Shown in pieces: positions 1-9,765 of a stretch of DNA of 64,000 bases. Made by a program: the position numbers and the translations under genes. Source of the DNA: Stenotrophomonas maltophilia (GTDB lineage: Bacteria > Pseudomonadota > Gammaproteobacteria > Xanthomonadales > Xanthomonadaceae); NCBI RefSeq assembly GCF_002138415.1, contig NZ_CP015612.1, forward strand, positions 536,001 to 600,000, read 5' to 3'. Within the stretch, counting starts at the first letter, position 1, and each line of letters opens with the position of its first letter. A model generated the notes under the pieces. The model was not told the origin of the DNA. It did no database searches and was given only the letters and a program-made list of their open reading frames with translations.

Positions 1-235
1 CGCGCGGGCCGGGCCTCAGGCCTGGCAACAACTTGGCGTCCAGCATAGCTTGTTGCCGTTACAAAACGTTACCTTCGTGATACGTCTGGTGACCATCGCT
101 GACAGCAAAGCGACTGACGCGGGGCAGGTGGGGCGCCGAGCATGGAGTCTCCTCCGCTCCGCGTGCCGTTCCCATGTCGCCCGCCGCCCCCTGCCTGCTG
201 AACCCGTCCCGCCGCTGCCGCTGCGGAGGTGCCCG
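1..235. other. Upstream region of the asparagine synthetase-like gene
   Basis: No gene is supported here: reading frames on both strands are biased-composition shadows. The stretch around 50-90 is AT-richer than its surroundings and could hold the promoter of the downstream gene, but I could not identify a convincing -35/-10 pair. A purine-rich ribosome binding site (GGAGG at about 225) lies just before the chosen start of the next gene. Confidence 0.4.
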
Positions 236-2137
236 ATGAGCGGCGTGGTCGGGGCCTGGCTGCCGCCCGCCGAGGACGAACAGCTGCTGCAGCAGCTGGC
301 GCCGATGCTGCGCGCCCTGCAGCAGCGCGGCCGGGGTCGCATCGGTTACTGGACCGACGCCGAGGCCGGCCTCGCGCTGGGCCACTGCCGGGCGCCGACC
401 GATACCCCGCTGCAGCCGCTGAGCTCGGACTGTGGCCGTTACGTGTTGTGCCTGGACGGTCGCCTGTACAACCGCGCCGACCTGCAGTCGCAGCTGCGTG
501 ATCTGCCGCGCAGCTGCAGCGATGCCCGGTTGCTGCTGCAGGCAATTGTCGAGTGGGGCGTGGAGCGGGCACTGTCCCGTATCGAAGGTGCGTTCGGCTT
601 CAGTGTCTGGGACCGCGAGTCGCGCGCGCTGTGGCTGGCCCGTGATCCGGTCGGTGAGCGTCCGCTGTACTACGGCTGGTTCCAGGGCCAGTTCCTGTTC
701 GCCTCGGAAATGAAGGCGCTGCAGGCCTTCGCCGGCTTCGCGCCAAGCATCGACCAGGACGCGCTGAGCCTGCTGCTGCGCCACGATTATGTGCCGGCAC
801 CGCACACCATCTACCGGGGCATCCACAAGCTGGTGGCTGGCGCAGTGCTGCGCGTCGACCTCAGCGATCACGCGGCGGGTGGCTCCAGCCAGGCGGCGCA
901 GGGCGGTTCGCGCTATTGGTGCGCACGCGACGCGATGCAGAGCGCATTGCAGGAACCGCTGCAGCCGTCGCCGAGCCTTGAGCAGGCGACCGACCAGCTG
1001 GAATCCGTACTGCAGAAGGCCATCGCTTCACGCATGCACTCGCCATTGGCCTGTGGCGCGTTCCTGTCCGGAGGCACCGATTCCTCGCTGGTGACGGCGA
1101 TGACGCAGGCCCAATCGACCTTGCCGATCGAGGCGTGGACGGTCGGTTTCGACGATCCCGGCCATGACGAGAGCGACTGGGCTTCGCAGGTCGCGCGCCA
1201 CCTGGGTGTGCAACATCACCTGCACCGCATGGACGCGCGCCAGGGCCCGGACCTGCTGCAGCGCCTGCCGCAGGTCTGGTGCGAGCCCTTCGCCGACGCC
1301 TCGCAGCTGCCGACGCTGCTGGCCAGTGAACTGCTGGGTGCACGCAAGCCGGTTGCCCTGACTGGCGACGGTGGCGATGAACTGTTCTTCGGCCACCCCA
1401 GCTATGGCCGCGCACTGCGCAATGCACGCCTCTGTGGTGGCTTGCCGGACTGGGTGCGCGACCTGGCGCGGCGCAGCGGCAACCGCATGAACGTCGAGCG
1501 TGGCCGCCTCGGTGGCTGGCGCGCACTGGTGGCCGAGGTGGCTGCCAACGATGTGGAAGGTCATTACCTGCAGCGAGTGACGCGCTGGCGGCAGCCGGCG
1601 CAGGTGGTGCTGGGCGCGCGTGAGCCGGTGACGATCTTCCAGCAGCAGGACACGGCGCTGCCGGCCGAGGCGCGCATCCAGCTGTTGGATTTCCGCATGG
1701 ATCTGGCCGAGGGCATCCTGGCCAAGGTCGATCGTGCGGGCATGGCGGCGGGCGTGGAGACGCGTGCGCCGTTGCTGGACATGGAGGTGGTGCGCCTGGC
1801 CTGGCGGCTGCCGCAGCACCTGAAGTACCACGATGGTGAGCACAAGCGGATCCTCAAGCACCTGCTGGCGCGCTACCTGCCGGAACCGCTGGTCTATCGC
1901 CCCAAGCGCGGTTTCGGCCCGCCGATGGCGCGTTGGCTGGCGGGCCCGCTGCGCGATTGGGCGGAGGCGCTGTTGGACCCGCAGCTGTTGCGCAGCCAGG
2001 GCTGCTTCGATGCAGCACGCGTACGCGGTATCTGGGAGGCGTTCCTGCGTGGCGAGCGCAAGTGGCACACGCACCTGTGGAACGTGCTGATGTTCCAGGC
2101 GTGGCACCAGCATTGGCACGGTGGTCGCGGGCGCTGA
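236..2137 (+). CDS. Asparagine synthetase-like protein lacking the glutaminase Cys
   Basis: 633-residue protein with the two-domain layout of glutamine-hydrolysing asparagine synthetase (AsnB family): an N-terminal class II amidotransferase-like domain (about residues 1-200) and a C-terminal ATP-pyrophosphatase synthetase domain with the PP-loop SGGTDSS near residue 279 and a later GDGGDELF motif. The start at 236 has GGAGG seven bases upstream; an earlier in-frame ATG at 50 lacks such a site and gives a low-complexity leader. The protein begins MSGVVGAW where the family normally begins MCG, so the catalytic cysteine exposed after Met removal is replaced by Ser. The usual RRGPDG motif is also not recognisable. 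The synthetase half looks intact, so an ammonia-dependent synthetase or an amide-forming enzyme on another acid are both possible. It is followed by a repeat block rather than an operon partner. Confidence 0.85.
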   Translation: MSGVVGAWLPPAEDEQLLQQLAPMLRALQQRGRGRIGYWTDAEAGLALGHCRAPTDTPLQPLSSDCGRYVLCLDGRLYNRADLQSQLRDLPRSCSDARLLLQAIVEWGVERALSRIEGAFGFSVWDRESRALWLARDPVGERPLYYGWFQGQFLFASEMKALQAFAGFAPSIDQDALSLLLRHDYVPAPHTIYRGIHKLVAGAVLRVDLSDHAAGGSSQAAQGGSRYWCARDAMQSALQEPLQPSPSLEQATDQLESVLQKAIASRMHSPLACGAFLSGGTDSSLVTAMTQAQSTLPIEAWTVGFDDPGHDESDWASQVARHLGVQHHLHRMDARQGPDLLQRLPQVWCEPFADASQLPTLLASELLGARKPVALTGDGGDELFFGHPSYGRALRNARLCGGLPDWVRDLARRSGNRMNVERGRLGGWRALVAEVAANDVEGHYLQRVTRWRQPAQVVLGAREPVTIFQQQDTALPAEARIQLLDFRMDLAEGILAKVDRAGMAAGVETRAPLLDMEVVRLAWRLPQHLKYHDGEHKRILKHLLARYLPEPLVYRPKRGFGPPMARWLAGPLRDWAEALLDPQLLRSQGCFDAARVRGIWEAFLRGERKWHTHLWNVLMFQAWHQHWHGGRGR

Positions 2138-2178
2138 GCGGTTTCTGCATCGCGTGCGGCGGATTGAATCATCGTGGC

Positions 2179-2790
2179 GCAGGGCGGATGCCCTTGCGTA
2201 CGAATGTCCTCCGGCGCCGGCCGTTGGCCGTCACCTCCCCCTTTACTTCGTACGCAAGGGCCTCCGCCCTGCGTTCGGAGTTCGTCGGCGCCTCATTGAG
2301 AGGTTGCCGCGAGCGCTGCGCCTTACCTGCCGTAAGCTGAGCCTCGTCGGGGTGGGCAGGGGTCTGGGCAAAGTAAAGGAGGAGGTGACGGCCAACGGCC
2401 GGCGCCGGGGGACATTTGCCCAGGCCCCTGCCCACACCGGCGGGGGGCCCTCAGTTCGCGGCGAATCCGGACGAAGACGCGCTTGTGGCGGTTTGTTCTG
2501 CGCGGCGCAGGGCGGAGGCCCTTGCGTACGAATGTCCTCCGGTGCCGGCCGTTGGCCGTCACCTCCCCCTTTACTTCGTACGCAAGGGCATCCGCCCGGC
2601 GTTCGGAGTTCGTCGGCGCCTCGTTGAGAGGCTGCCGCGAGCGCTGCGCCTTACCTGCCGTAAGCCGAGCCTCGTCGGGGCGGGCAGGGGTCTGGGCAAA
2701 GTAAAGGAGGAGGTGACGGCCACAGGCCGGCGCCGGGGGACATTTGCCCAGATCCCTGCCCACCCCGGCGGGGCCCTTCAGCTCGCAGAG
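2179..2790. repeat. Two tandem ~328-bp repeats with internal inverted copies
   Basis: The segment beginning at 2179 recurs with few changes beginning at 2507 (period 328). Each unit also folds back on itself. A 24-base arm at 2181-2204 pairs with 2247-2270. A ~45-base block at 2203-2247 returns in inverted orientation at about 2369-2416. The same layout is seen in unit two (arms 2509-2532 and 2575-2597). Four copies of one ~45-base block in alternating orientation therefore lie between the first gene and the phasin gene. Reading frames here on both strands are by-products of the repeat. Confidence 0.85.
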
Positions 2791-2830
2791 AGTCCAGGCG
2801 AAGAAGTGCTTTGGAATCCGAACGCCAGGC

Positions 2831-2867
2831 AAAAAAAGACCCGGCAGAGGGAGGGATCTGCCGGGTC
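2831..2867 (-). terminator. Rho-independent terminator of the phasin gene
   Basis: On the minus strand an 11-bp GC-rich stem (2838-2848 with 2857-2867) is followed by seven T residues (2831-2837). A second 10-bp hairpin (2871-2880 with 2889-2898) lies between it and the phasin stop codon. Confidence 0.85.
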
Positions 2868-2913
2868 CGGATTGCGTGGGGGGAGGGACCCACGCAATGA
2901 GCGTTGCGTCGCG

Positions 2914-3261
2914 TCAGTGGTTGTTCGCGTCCGCCGTTGATTCGTTGTAGCCCTGCACCAGTTCGGACCAGGCCTTGCTGGCCAGCAGGCCGAGACCGAC
3001 CACGTCCTGTTGGGCCTGGCCCAGCCGCTGCAGGTTGTCCTGCCACAGCTGCGCCCCCTTGTTGAGCATCCCGGCCGCGTCGTCGCTGCGGGTCAGTTCG
3101 CCCAGCCAGCCGCCGGTCGCGGTCAGATTGCGCTCCATCACCTTCAGCTGCACGCCGAACATGCTTTCCGCGTTCTCCAACGCCAACCGGTTCGCACGCG
3201 TTGCCGCGGCGGCGAGCTGGCGGGTGGCATCACTGAAGCGATCGCTGAAGGCGGCGGCCAT
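2914..3261 (-). CDS. Phasin family protein
   Basis: 115-residue, almost wholly helical, Ala/Leu/Gln-rich protein without signal peptide or membrane segment. Composition and length fit the small phasin_2 family, which coats polyhydroxyalkanoate granules or acts as a granule-associated chaperone. Supporting features are the early FSDRFSDATRQLAAAATRAN helix and the central WLGELTRSDDAAGM stretch. It is a single-gene transcript closed by a strong terminator. No PHA synthase lies nearby, so a role in PHA storage rests on family membership only. The start was chosen as the only ATG giving a full-length protein. Confidence 0.7.
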   Translation of the reverse strand: MAAAFSDRFSDATRQLAAAATRANRLALENAESMFGVQLKVMERNLTATGGWLGELTRSDDAAGMLNKGAQLWQDNLQRLGQAQQDVVGLGLLASKAWSELVQGYNESTADANNH

Positions 3262-3332
3262 GGGACATCAGGGAGTGGCTTGATGCAATGCAGCATACGC
3301 CCTTGATGCGGCAATGCAACAAAAATAACAAC

Positions 3333-3347
3333 GGCGCCCAAGGCGCC
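3333..3347. terminator. Possible weak terminator downstream of queD
   Basis: A short 6-bp GC stem with a three-base loop lies 30 bases after the queD stop. On the minus strand an AT-rich tract ending in five Ts follows after a few bases. The stem is short and the T-run is not adjacent, so this is tentative. Confidence 0.3.
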
Positions 3348-3377
3348 TTTGAAACACCTTTCAGATCAATGGGTTGA

Positions 3378-3740
3378 TCAGGCCGCCGGGCCGCGGTAAC
3401 GGCAACCCGACGTGCAGGTTTCGTGCACAGTGATCTCGCTCAGCGCCGGCAGGCTCGGCTTGAGCTCGTTCCAGATCCACACCGCCAGGTTCTCGCTGGT
3501 CGGGTTCTCCAGGCCGGGGATGTCATTGAGGTAGTGATGGTCCAGGCGGTCGTAGATCGGCTGGAAGGCCGCCTTCACGTCGCCGAAGTCCATGATCCAG
3601 CCGGTCTGCGCACCCGGCTCGCCCTCGACCTTCAGTTCCACCCGGAACGAGTGGCCGTGCAGGCGCGCGCACTTGTGCCCCGGCGGCACGTTGGGGAGGC
3701 GGTGCGCCGCCTCGAGCATGAAGACTTTGAAGATTTCCAT
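3378..3740 (-). CDS. queD: 6-carboxy-5,6,7,8-tetrahydropterin synthase QueD
   Basis: 120-residue protein of the 6-pyruvoyl-tetrahydropterin synthase/QueD family, which converts 7,8-dihydroneopterin triphosphate to carboxytetrahydropterin in queuosine (7-deazaguanine) synthesis. Zinc ligands are visible as His13 (AAHRL) and the pair His28/His30 (LHGHS). The catalytic Cys24 lies in [10 protein letters not shown], and the LDHHYLND segment supplies the partner Asp/His. Length matches the bacterial enzyme. The start is the ATG at 3740; the same frame runs on for 2.4 kb upstream only as an antisense shadow of the TonB receptor gene. No other queuosine genes are next to it. It is divergent from the receptor gene. 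Confidence 0.92.
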   Translation of the reverse strand: MEIFKVFMLEAAHRLPNVPPGHKCARLHGHSFRVELKVEGEPGAQTGWIMDFGDVKAAFQPIYDRLDHHYLNDIPGLENPTSENLAVWIWNELKPSLPALSEITVHETCTSGCRYRGPAA

Positions 3741-3811
3741 GGCGCGATTGTACGCCGCAGGACGCCGGCCAGCCTGAGCGGATGTTGGGCTTTCGTGAAG
3801 TAAGTCTTTCC

Positions 3812-3859
3812 ATCCGGATGAAGAGATGATAGTTTCTCTTATATCCGTATGAAGAGATG
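3812..3859. promoter_or_regulatory. Tandem operator-like direct repeats before the TonB receptor gene
   Basis: A 17-base sequence ending GAAGAGATG occurs at 3812-3828 and again, with one change, at 3843-3859. The spacing is 31 bases, about three helical turns. The first copy overlaps the palindrome CATCCGGATG (3811-3820). The pair sits in the divergent gap between queD (start 3740) and the receptor gene (start 3933), where a repressor or activator would be expected. I cannot name the regulator. Confidence 0.55.
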
Positions 3860-3932
3860 TTATTGGCCGGGCCCCGGCCAGGCATGGACTACTGCGGAAC
3901 TTCGTCGTCCTTACCACCTCCCCCACATCGTC

Positions 3933-6572
3933 ATGCCCAAGCACACCCTGCTCGTGGCGGCCCTGGCCGTCGCTCTGGCCGCGCCTTTGTCCGCCGCCGC
4001 CGAAACCTCCGCCGACGCCAGTGGCGAAGCCAGCACCCTGGCCGCCGTGCGCGTCACCGGTTCCAACATCAAGCGCACCGATACCGAAGCCTCCAACCCG
4101 GTGCAGGTGATCGGTCGCCAGCAGCTGGAACAGACCGGCAAGGCCACCGTGGCCGACGTGCTGCGTTCGATCTCGGCCAACACCGGCAACGCCAGCAACG
4201 AAACCACCAACAACGGCTGGGCCTCCGGTTCGGCCGGCATCGGCCTGCGTGGCCTGTCGCAGAAGAACACGCTGGTGCTGCTCAACGGCCGTCGCCTGGC
4301 CAACTACGGCTTCCCGGCCGGCGGCCTGTCCGACACCTTCGTCGATCTCAACGCGCTGCCGCTGGTCGCGGTCGAGCGCATCGAAGTGCTCAAGGACGGT
4401 GCCTCTGCGGTGTACGGCTCTGATGCCGTGGCCGGCGTGGTCAACATCATCACCCGGCAGAACTTCGAAGGCGCCGAGATCGGCGGCAGCTTCGGCGGCG
4501 CCGACCAGGGTGGCCTGCACGAGCAGAACCTGAAGTTTGTCGGCGGACTTGGCGATCTCGATACCGACGGCTACAACATCCTCTTCAGCCTGCAGGGCTA
4601 CAACCGCGAACGCCTGGACCAGGACGAGCGCAACCTGACCAAGAGCGGCATCTATACCGACAAGCCCGGTGGCCGCTGGAACGGCTGGTCGGCCAAGGGC
4701 GCGCGCTATCTGGTCAACGGCGTGTCGGTGCCGATGCTCGATGCCAACGGCAACTGCCCGGCCGGTACCACCCGCGTCGCCAGCGCACCGATCGATGGCC
4801 TGGCCGGTGACACCTGCGGTTTCAACCAGGCACCGTTCACCACGCTGATCCCCTCGACCAAGCGTTACCAGGCCTATGCCAACGGCACCTTCCGTCTGAA
4901 CGACAATGTCGAAGCGTTCGGCGAAGTGCTGTATAGCCAGATCAAGAGCACCGCGTGGTTCGGCAGCAGCCCGTTCTTCACCCTGGAGAGTGGCCGCTTC
5001 GCACTGAACGCGGACAGTGGCCTGGCCGAGCCGGTGTCGTCGCTGCTGCCGGCCAACAATCCGTACAACCCGTACGGCCGTGCGATCCCGATCGAATACA
5101 CCCTCTTCGACTTGGGCGGCACGCTCAAGACCAACCGCTCCACCGCCTACCGCGGCGTGTTCGGCCTGCGTGGCACCACCGCGAACTGGGACTGGGAAGT
5201 GGCCGCATTCGGTGCGCGCAGCAGCGAGCGCGAGAGTGTGTCCGGTGGCTTCGCCAACCGTTGGGCGCTGGCCAACGCACTGGCCACCGGCAGCTACAAC
5301 CTGCTGGACCCGGCGGCCACGCCGCAGTCGGTGCGCGACTCGATCAACATCGCCACGCTGCGTCCGGCCGAATCCAAGCTGCAGGGCATCGATGCCAAGA
5401 TCTCCGGCAGCCTGGGCCACACCTGGGCCGGCGAGATCGGCTTCGCTGCCGGTGCCGAGTGGCGCCGCGAGAAGCTCGACTCCAACAATCCGTGGCAGAT
5501 CGACGCCGGCCTGCAGGTGCGCCCGGCCATTGCCGAAGTGCACGGCCAGCGCCAGGTCAGCGCCGCCTACGCCGAAGTGAACGTGCCGCTGGCCTCGACC
5601 CTGGAGCTGTCCGCCGCCGCGCGTGCCGATCACTACGACGACTTCGGCGACGCGTTCTCGCCGAAGATCGGCCTGCGCTGGCAGCCGCTGGATTTCCTGC
5701 TGGTGCGTGCCTCGGCGTCGAAGGGCTTCCGTGCGCCGTCGCTGTCGGAGAACTCCAGCAGCACCAGCATCGCCTACGGCAGCGTGGTCGACCCGCGTGA
5801 TCCGGACGTGCCGGGCTCGCGTCAGAACCCGACCTTCTTCACCGTCGGCAACAACGAACTGAAGCCCGAGCGCACCAAGAGCGTGAACTTCGGCGTGGTG
5901 CTGTCGCCGTGGGCCAACACCAACCTGAGCGTGGACTACTACCGCATCCAGCTGGACAACCTGGTCGGCACCAACAACACCCAGACCCTGGTCAACGACA
6001 ACGTGGCCGGTGCGGTGCAGCGCGATGAGCGCGGCAAGCTGCAGGCGGTCTACAACCGCTACCAGAACCTGAGCGAGCTGAAGACCTCGGGCATCGACGT
6101 CGAGCTGCGCCAGCGCATCCCGACCGCTGCGCTGGGTGACTTCACCGTGTCCTCGGCCTACACCCACGTGCGCGACTACCGTCGCCCGACCGTGGTCGGC
6201 GGCCCACTGGTGGACTACGCCGGCAGCAACCTGGGCGCGACCCTGCCCAAGGACAAGGCCACCACCACGCTGGACTGGAAGTACGGCGACTTCAACGCGG
6301 CGGTGACCTGGTACTACACCAGCAGCTACCGCCAGGAAGCCAGCACCGCTGCCAAGGCCGTGCAGCAGCAGGTCGGCAGCTACAGCCAGTACGACCTGTA
6401 CCTGGCCTACACCGGCATCGACAAGCTGACCGTGTACGCCAAGGTGCAGAACCTGGCCGACAAGACGCCGCCGTACGACGCCTCGTTCCCGGGCATCCGC
6501 GCGCCGTACGACTTCAGCCAGTACGACCTGCGTGGCCGCTACTTCACGCTGGGCTTCGACTACCGCTTCTGA
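3933..6572 (+). CDS. TonB-dependent outer membrane receptor
   Basis: 879-residue outer membrane receptor. The ATG at 3933 gives [20 protein letters not shown], a clear Sec signal peptide; the frame is open 28 codons further upstream but those encode no signal. A TonB-box-like segment (TLAAVRVTG) is followed by a plug domain (about residues 45-190) with the typical LVLLNGRRL and [20 protein letters not shown] motifs. The remainder alternates like a 22-strand barrel and ends in an aromatic residue (LGFDYRF), as expected for BAM recognition. The GSNIKR plug start is common among Xanthomonadaceae receptors of uncertain substrate. A secreted M14 peptidase follows 74 bases later, which suggests peptide-derived ligands, but that is inference. 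Tandem operator-like repeats precede the gene. Confidence 0.93.
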   Translation: MPKHTLLVAALAVALAAPLSAAAETSADASGEASTLAAVRVTGSNIKRTDTEASNPVQVIGRQQLEQTGKATVADVLRSISANTGNASNETTNNGWASGSAGIGLRGLSQKNTLVLLNGRRLANYGFPAGGLSDTFVDLNALPLVAVERIEVLKDGASAVYGSDAVAGVVNIITRQNFEGAEIGGSFGGADQGGLHEQNLKFVGGLGDLDTDGYNILFSLQGYNRERLDQDERNLTKSGIYTDKPGGRWNGWSAKGARYLVNGVSVPMLDANGNCPAGTTRVASAPIDGLAGDTCGFNQAPFTTLIPSTKRYQAYANGTFRLNDNVEAFGEVLYSQIKSTAWFGSSPFFTLESGRFALNADSGLAEPVSSLLPANNPYNPYGRAIPIEYTLFDLGGTLKTNRSTAYRGVFGLRGTTANWDWEVAAFGARSSERESVSGGFANRWALANALATGSYNLLDPAATPQSVRDSINIATLRPAESKLQGIDAKISGSLGHTWAGEIGFAAGAEWRREKLDSNNPWQIDAGLQVRPAIAEVHGQRQVSAAYAEVNVPLASTLELSAAARADHYDDFGDAFSPKIGLRWQPLDFLLVRASASKGFRAPSLSENSSSTSIAYGSVVDPRDPDVPGSRQNPTFFTVGNNELKPERTKSVNFGVVLSPWANTNLSVDYYRIQLDNLVGTNNTQTLVNDNVAGAVQRDERGKLQAVYNRYQNLSELKTSGIDVELRQRIPTAALGDFTVSSAYTHVRDYRRPTVVGGPLVDYAGSNLGATLPKDKATTTLDWKYGDFNAAVTWYYTSSYRQEASTAAKAVQQQVGSYSQYDLYLAYTGIDKLTVYAKVQNLADKTPPYDASFPGIRAPYDFSQYDLRGRYFTLGFDYRF

Positions 6573-6646
6573 TCCACCCGCCGCGGCCGGTCACCTGAAG
6601 GGACCGGCCGCGCGATCGTCTGCCGTTGTGTTCCAGGGGAGTCACC

Positions 6647-9241
6647 GTGTCCTTGCATTGCCGTGCCGTTCTTCCGTTGCTGCTTGCCGCCGCCACCGTA
6701 CTGTCCTCGCCGCAGCCGGTGCAGGCGCAGAGCGCGTACTTCTTCCCGCAGGTCAGCGACGCAGCGGCGTTCGATGCAGCGGTGCCCACGCCGGAGCAGT
6801 TCCTCGGCTACCCGATCGGCAGCCGTTACACCCGGCACGACCAGCTGGTGGCGTACTTCCAGGAACTGGCGAAACGCTCTGACAAGATCAGCGTGCGCGA
6901 GATCGGCCGCAGCTATGAGGGGCGCCCGCTGCTGATCGCCACCGTCACCGCTGCAGGCAACCACGCGCGACTGGAGCAGATCCGCCAGCAGCACGCGACC
7001 TTGGCCGATCCGGCACAGCCGCGCAGCGCGGCCGGCGACAGCCCGGTGGTGGTGTGGCTGGGCTACAGCGTGCATGGTAACGAGACCTCCAGTGCCGAAG
7101 CGGCGATGCTGACGGCGTACTACCTGGTGGCCAACCGAAGCGCCGAAACCCGGCAGTGGCTGCAGCAGGCGGTGGTGCTGTTCGACCCGGCGCAGAACCC
7201 GGATGGCCGTGATCGTGCCGCCAACTGGCACAACGCCTGGGCCTCAGATCCAGCCTCGGCCGACCCGGCCGACAAGGAGCACGTCGAGCCGTTCCCGCAG
7301 GGCCGCACCAACCACTACTTCACCGATCTCAACCGCGACTGGTTGGCCCTGACCCAGCAGGACTCGCGGCCGAAGGTGGAGGTGTTCCACCAGTGGTACC
7401 CGAACGTGCAGATCGATTTCCACGAGATGGGCAAGGACAGCACCTACTACTTCGAACCGTCGCCGACGAGCATGCACAGCCCGCTGATTCCGGCGGCGTC
7501 GTATGAATTCAACAAGACCCTCGCCAAGTACCACGCGCAAGCGCTGGATGCCTTGGGTTCGCTGTACTACACCGGCGAGAATTTCGACAACTTCTCGCCG
7601 GTGTACGGTTCCACCTATCCGGACTTCCATGGCGCTGTCGGCGTGACCGTCGAGCAGGCCAGCTCGCGCGGCCGCGTGCAGGAATCGGTGAATGGCCTGC
7701 TGACCTTCCCGTTCACCATCCGCAACCAGGTCGCTACCGGGCTGGGCACGGTGCGTGGTGCAGTGACCGAGCGCAGCGGCCTGTTCGACCTGCAGAAGCA
7801 GTTCTTCCAGAGCGCACTGAAGCAGGCCGCGCAGCAGCCGGTGAAGAGCTTCGTGTTTGGCGATGCGCATGATCCGGCACTGACTCGCCGCCTGCTGGAA
7901 CTGTTGCTGCTGCATCGCATCGAGGTGCGTGCACTGGATCGTGCCGTCACTGTCGATGGCCAGCGCTTCGATGCCGGCAGTGCCTACGTGGTGCCGGTGC
8001 AGCAGGCGCAGTTCCGCCTGGTGCATTCGATCTTTGCCGAGACACCGCCGATCAAGGGCGATGTGTTCTACGGCAGCACCAGCTACGCGATCGCACCGGC
8101 CTACGGCGTGGCCTTCGCCGGTAGCCGCAGCCGCATCGACGGCGGTGCACGCGTGACCGGGCTGCCGCCAGTGCAGGGCGCGGTGCTCGGCGGCCAGGCT
8201 ACCTTTGCTTATGCCATCGACTGGCGCGACTACAACGCCGGCCGCGCACTGGCCGCGCTACAGCAAAAGGGATTGAACGTACGTGCAGGATTCCAGCCGT
8301 TCACCACCGCGACCGCACAGGGTGAGCTCAGCTTCGCCGCCGGCAGCCTGGTGATTCCTGTTGCCGGGCAGTCGCTGCAGGGTGCGGCGCTGCTTGAGGC
8401 TGTGACGTCCGCCGCGCGCGAGGCAGGTGTGCAGGTGCACGCGCTGTCCAGCGGCCGCAGCCGCGAGGGCATCGACCTCGGCAGTGATGGCGTCAAGGCG
8501 CTGCGCAAGCCAGCGGTGGCACTGGTGATGGGCGAGGGCGTGGCCGCCACCGAGATCGGATCGGCGTGGTTCCTGCTCGACCAGCAGCTGCACCTGCCGG
8601 CCAGCAAGCTGGACCCGCAGCAGCTGGGCAAGGTGCCGCTGGACCGCTACACCACGATTGTGTTGTCCGGCGGTACCTATACGGGCGTCGATGCCATGGC
8701 AGTGGCTGCACTGAAGCGCTGGGTGCAGGCCGGTGGTTCACTGGTGACCTACGGCAGTGCCTCGAAGTGGGCGATCGAACAGAAGCTGGCCGACGGCGAA
8801 AAGCTCGGCAAGGAAGAAGAGACTGCTGACGAAAGCCGCCGCGCGTTCGGCGACCAGCGCGATATCGCCGCGATTGAGCGGGTCAGCGGCAACATCCTCA
8901 GCTCCGACGTGGATATCAGCCATCCACTGGCGTTCGGCGTGCCGCGCCGGCAGCTGGCGATCAACAAGGAGAACACGGTGACGCTGCAGCCGAGCGCGAA
9001 CCCGTTTTCCACGGTTGTGCGCATCGACACGCCGCCGCGGGTGAACGGCTATCTGTCCGAGCGCAACCGCGCGAGGGTGGCCGGCAGTGCGTGGCTGCTG
9101 GTCTCGGCGCAGGGGCAGGGCAACGTGGTGCTGTTTGCCGATGACCCGGCGCATCGCAAGTACTGGCACGGTACGGATCGCCTGCTGATCAACGCGATTT
9201 TCTTCGGGAATCTGGTGAATCCAGCGAAAGCGCGGGGTTGA
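6647..9241 (+). CDS. Secreted M14-family zinc carboxypeptidase
   Basis: 864-residue exported metallopeptidase. I chose the GTG at 6647, preceded by AGGGGAG, which gives a signal peptide ending ...PVQAQS; the frame's first ATG at 6626 lacks a ribosome site. The peptidase_M14 domain occupies roughly residues 35-370. It carries the zinc motif HGNE in GYSVHGNETSSAEA, a further zinc His in QIDFHEMGKD, and a candidate catalytic Glu in VTVEQASS. The C-terminal half (about 400-864) is long and includes a glutamine-amidotransferase-like fold region (YTTIVLSGGTY), as in other large M14 proteins of this group. It probably shares a transcript with the TonB receptor (74-base gap, same strand). The substrate is unknown. 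Confidence 0.88.
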   Translation: MSLHCRAVLPLLLAAATVLSSPQPVQAQSAYFFPQVSDAAAFDAAVPTPEQFLGYPIGSRYTRHDQLVAYFQELAKRSDKISVREIGRSYEGRPLLIATVTAAGNHARLEQIRQQHATLADPAQPRSAAGDSPVVVWLGYSVHGNETSSAEAAMLTAYYLVANRSAETRQWLQQAVVLFDPAQNPDGRDRAANWHNAWASDPASADPADKEHVEPFPQGRTNHYFTDLNRDWLALTQQDSRPKVEVFHQWYPNVQIDFHEMGKDSTYYFEPSPTSMHSPLIPAASYEFNKTLAKYHAQALDALGSLYYTGENFDNFSPVYGSTYPDFHGAVGVTVEQASSRGRVQESVNGLLTFPFTIRNQVATGLGTVRGAVTERSGLFDLQKQFFQSALKQAAQQPVKSFVFGDAHDPALTRRLLELLLLHRIEVRALDRAVTVDGQRFDAGSAYVVPVQQAQFRLVHSIFAETPPIKGDVFYGSTSYAIAPAYGVAFAGSRSRIDGGARVTGLPPVQGAVLGGQATFAYAIDWRDYNAGRALAALQQKGLNVRAGFQPFTTATAQGELSFAAGSLVIPVAGQSLQGAALLEAVTSAAREAGVQVHALSSGRSREGIDLGSDGVKALRKPAVALVMGEGVAATEIGSAWFLLDQQLHLPASKLDPQQLGKVPLDRYTTIVLSGGTYTGVDAMAVAALKRWVQAGGSLVTYGSASKWAIEQKLADGEKLGKEEETADESRRAFGDQRDIAAIERVSGNILSSDVDISHPLAFGVPRRQLAINKENTVTLQPSANPFSTVVRIDTPPRVNGYLSERNRARVAGSAWLLVSAQGQGNVVLFADDPAHRKYWHGTDRLLINAIFFGNLVNPAKARG

Positions 9242-9270
9242 GGCTTTACGCGCCTTGACTGGTGCGTGTG

Positions 9271-9640
9271 GGGGAGGCCGGGCGGGCTGCGCAGGACACG
9301 CTGTAAATACGTCCATGTAAGCTCGATCGGCGCATCCATGCGCCTCACGGTCCTGCGCAGCCCGCCCGGCCTCCCCTCGACAGTTTCCTGCGGGCGCGGA
9401 CGCATCGAACCCCAAGGCGGGAGCAAGGGCAGCAGCAAAGCCAGGAATTGCGGCTTCGGCTTTTGACTTTGAATTTGAATTTGATCTTTCTTCTCCCGGC
9501 TACCCGGCGGGACAAGAAGGCGCAGGTAATGCTTGAAGCGGATGGGCATGGGGGCAGCGCCGAACCGTTGGCGCCATGGATGGCGCCATCGAGCTTACAT
9601 GGACGTATTTACAGCGTGTTCTGCGCTGCCCCCATGCCCA
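9271..9640. repeat. Paired long-hairpin element 1
   Basis: Hairpin A has perfect 27-bp arms (9271-9297 with 9350-9376). Hairpin B has perfect 18-bp arms (9543-9560 with 9623-9640), extendable with one mismatch. The loop of A contains a ~29-base core (TAAATACGTCCATGTAAGCT within it) whose exact reverse complement lies in the loop of B. The arms of A and B are unrelated to each other. The spacer begins TCGACAGTTTCCTGCG, as it does in the other elements. It lies between convergent genes (M14 peptidase and rhlE). The 242-base remainder of the gap holds no gene. Confidence 0.85.
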
Positions 9641-9690
9641 TTCGCCCTCGGTACTGCCACCGCGTGCTTTATCACCCGGTAGCCCGCAAC

Positions 9691-9718
9691 AAAAAAGGAC
9701 GGCGCGTCAGCGCCGTCC
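9691..9718 (-). terminator. Rho-independent terminator of rhlE
   Basis: An 8-bp GC stem (9697-9704 with 9711-9718) is followed on the minus strand by six T residues (9691-9696). It lies 48 bases past the rhlE stop codon. Confidence 0.8.
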
Positions 9719-9765
9719 CTCGATAGCCCCCGCGCAGCGGGAAGCACCCTCGATGTCAGCTGGGA

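Noticed and set aside
3741..6167. Long minus-strand frame continuing upstream of queD (total 929 codons)
   Set aside because: It is the complement of the TonB receptor gene, has biased composition (Ala/Gly/Gln/His) without domain motifs, and queD has its own good start at 3740.
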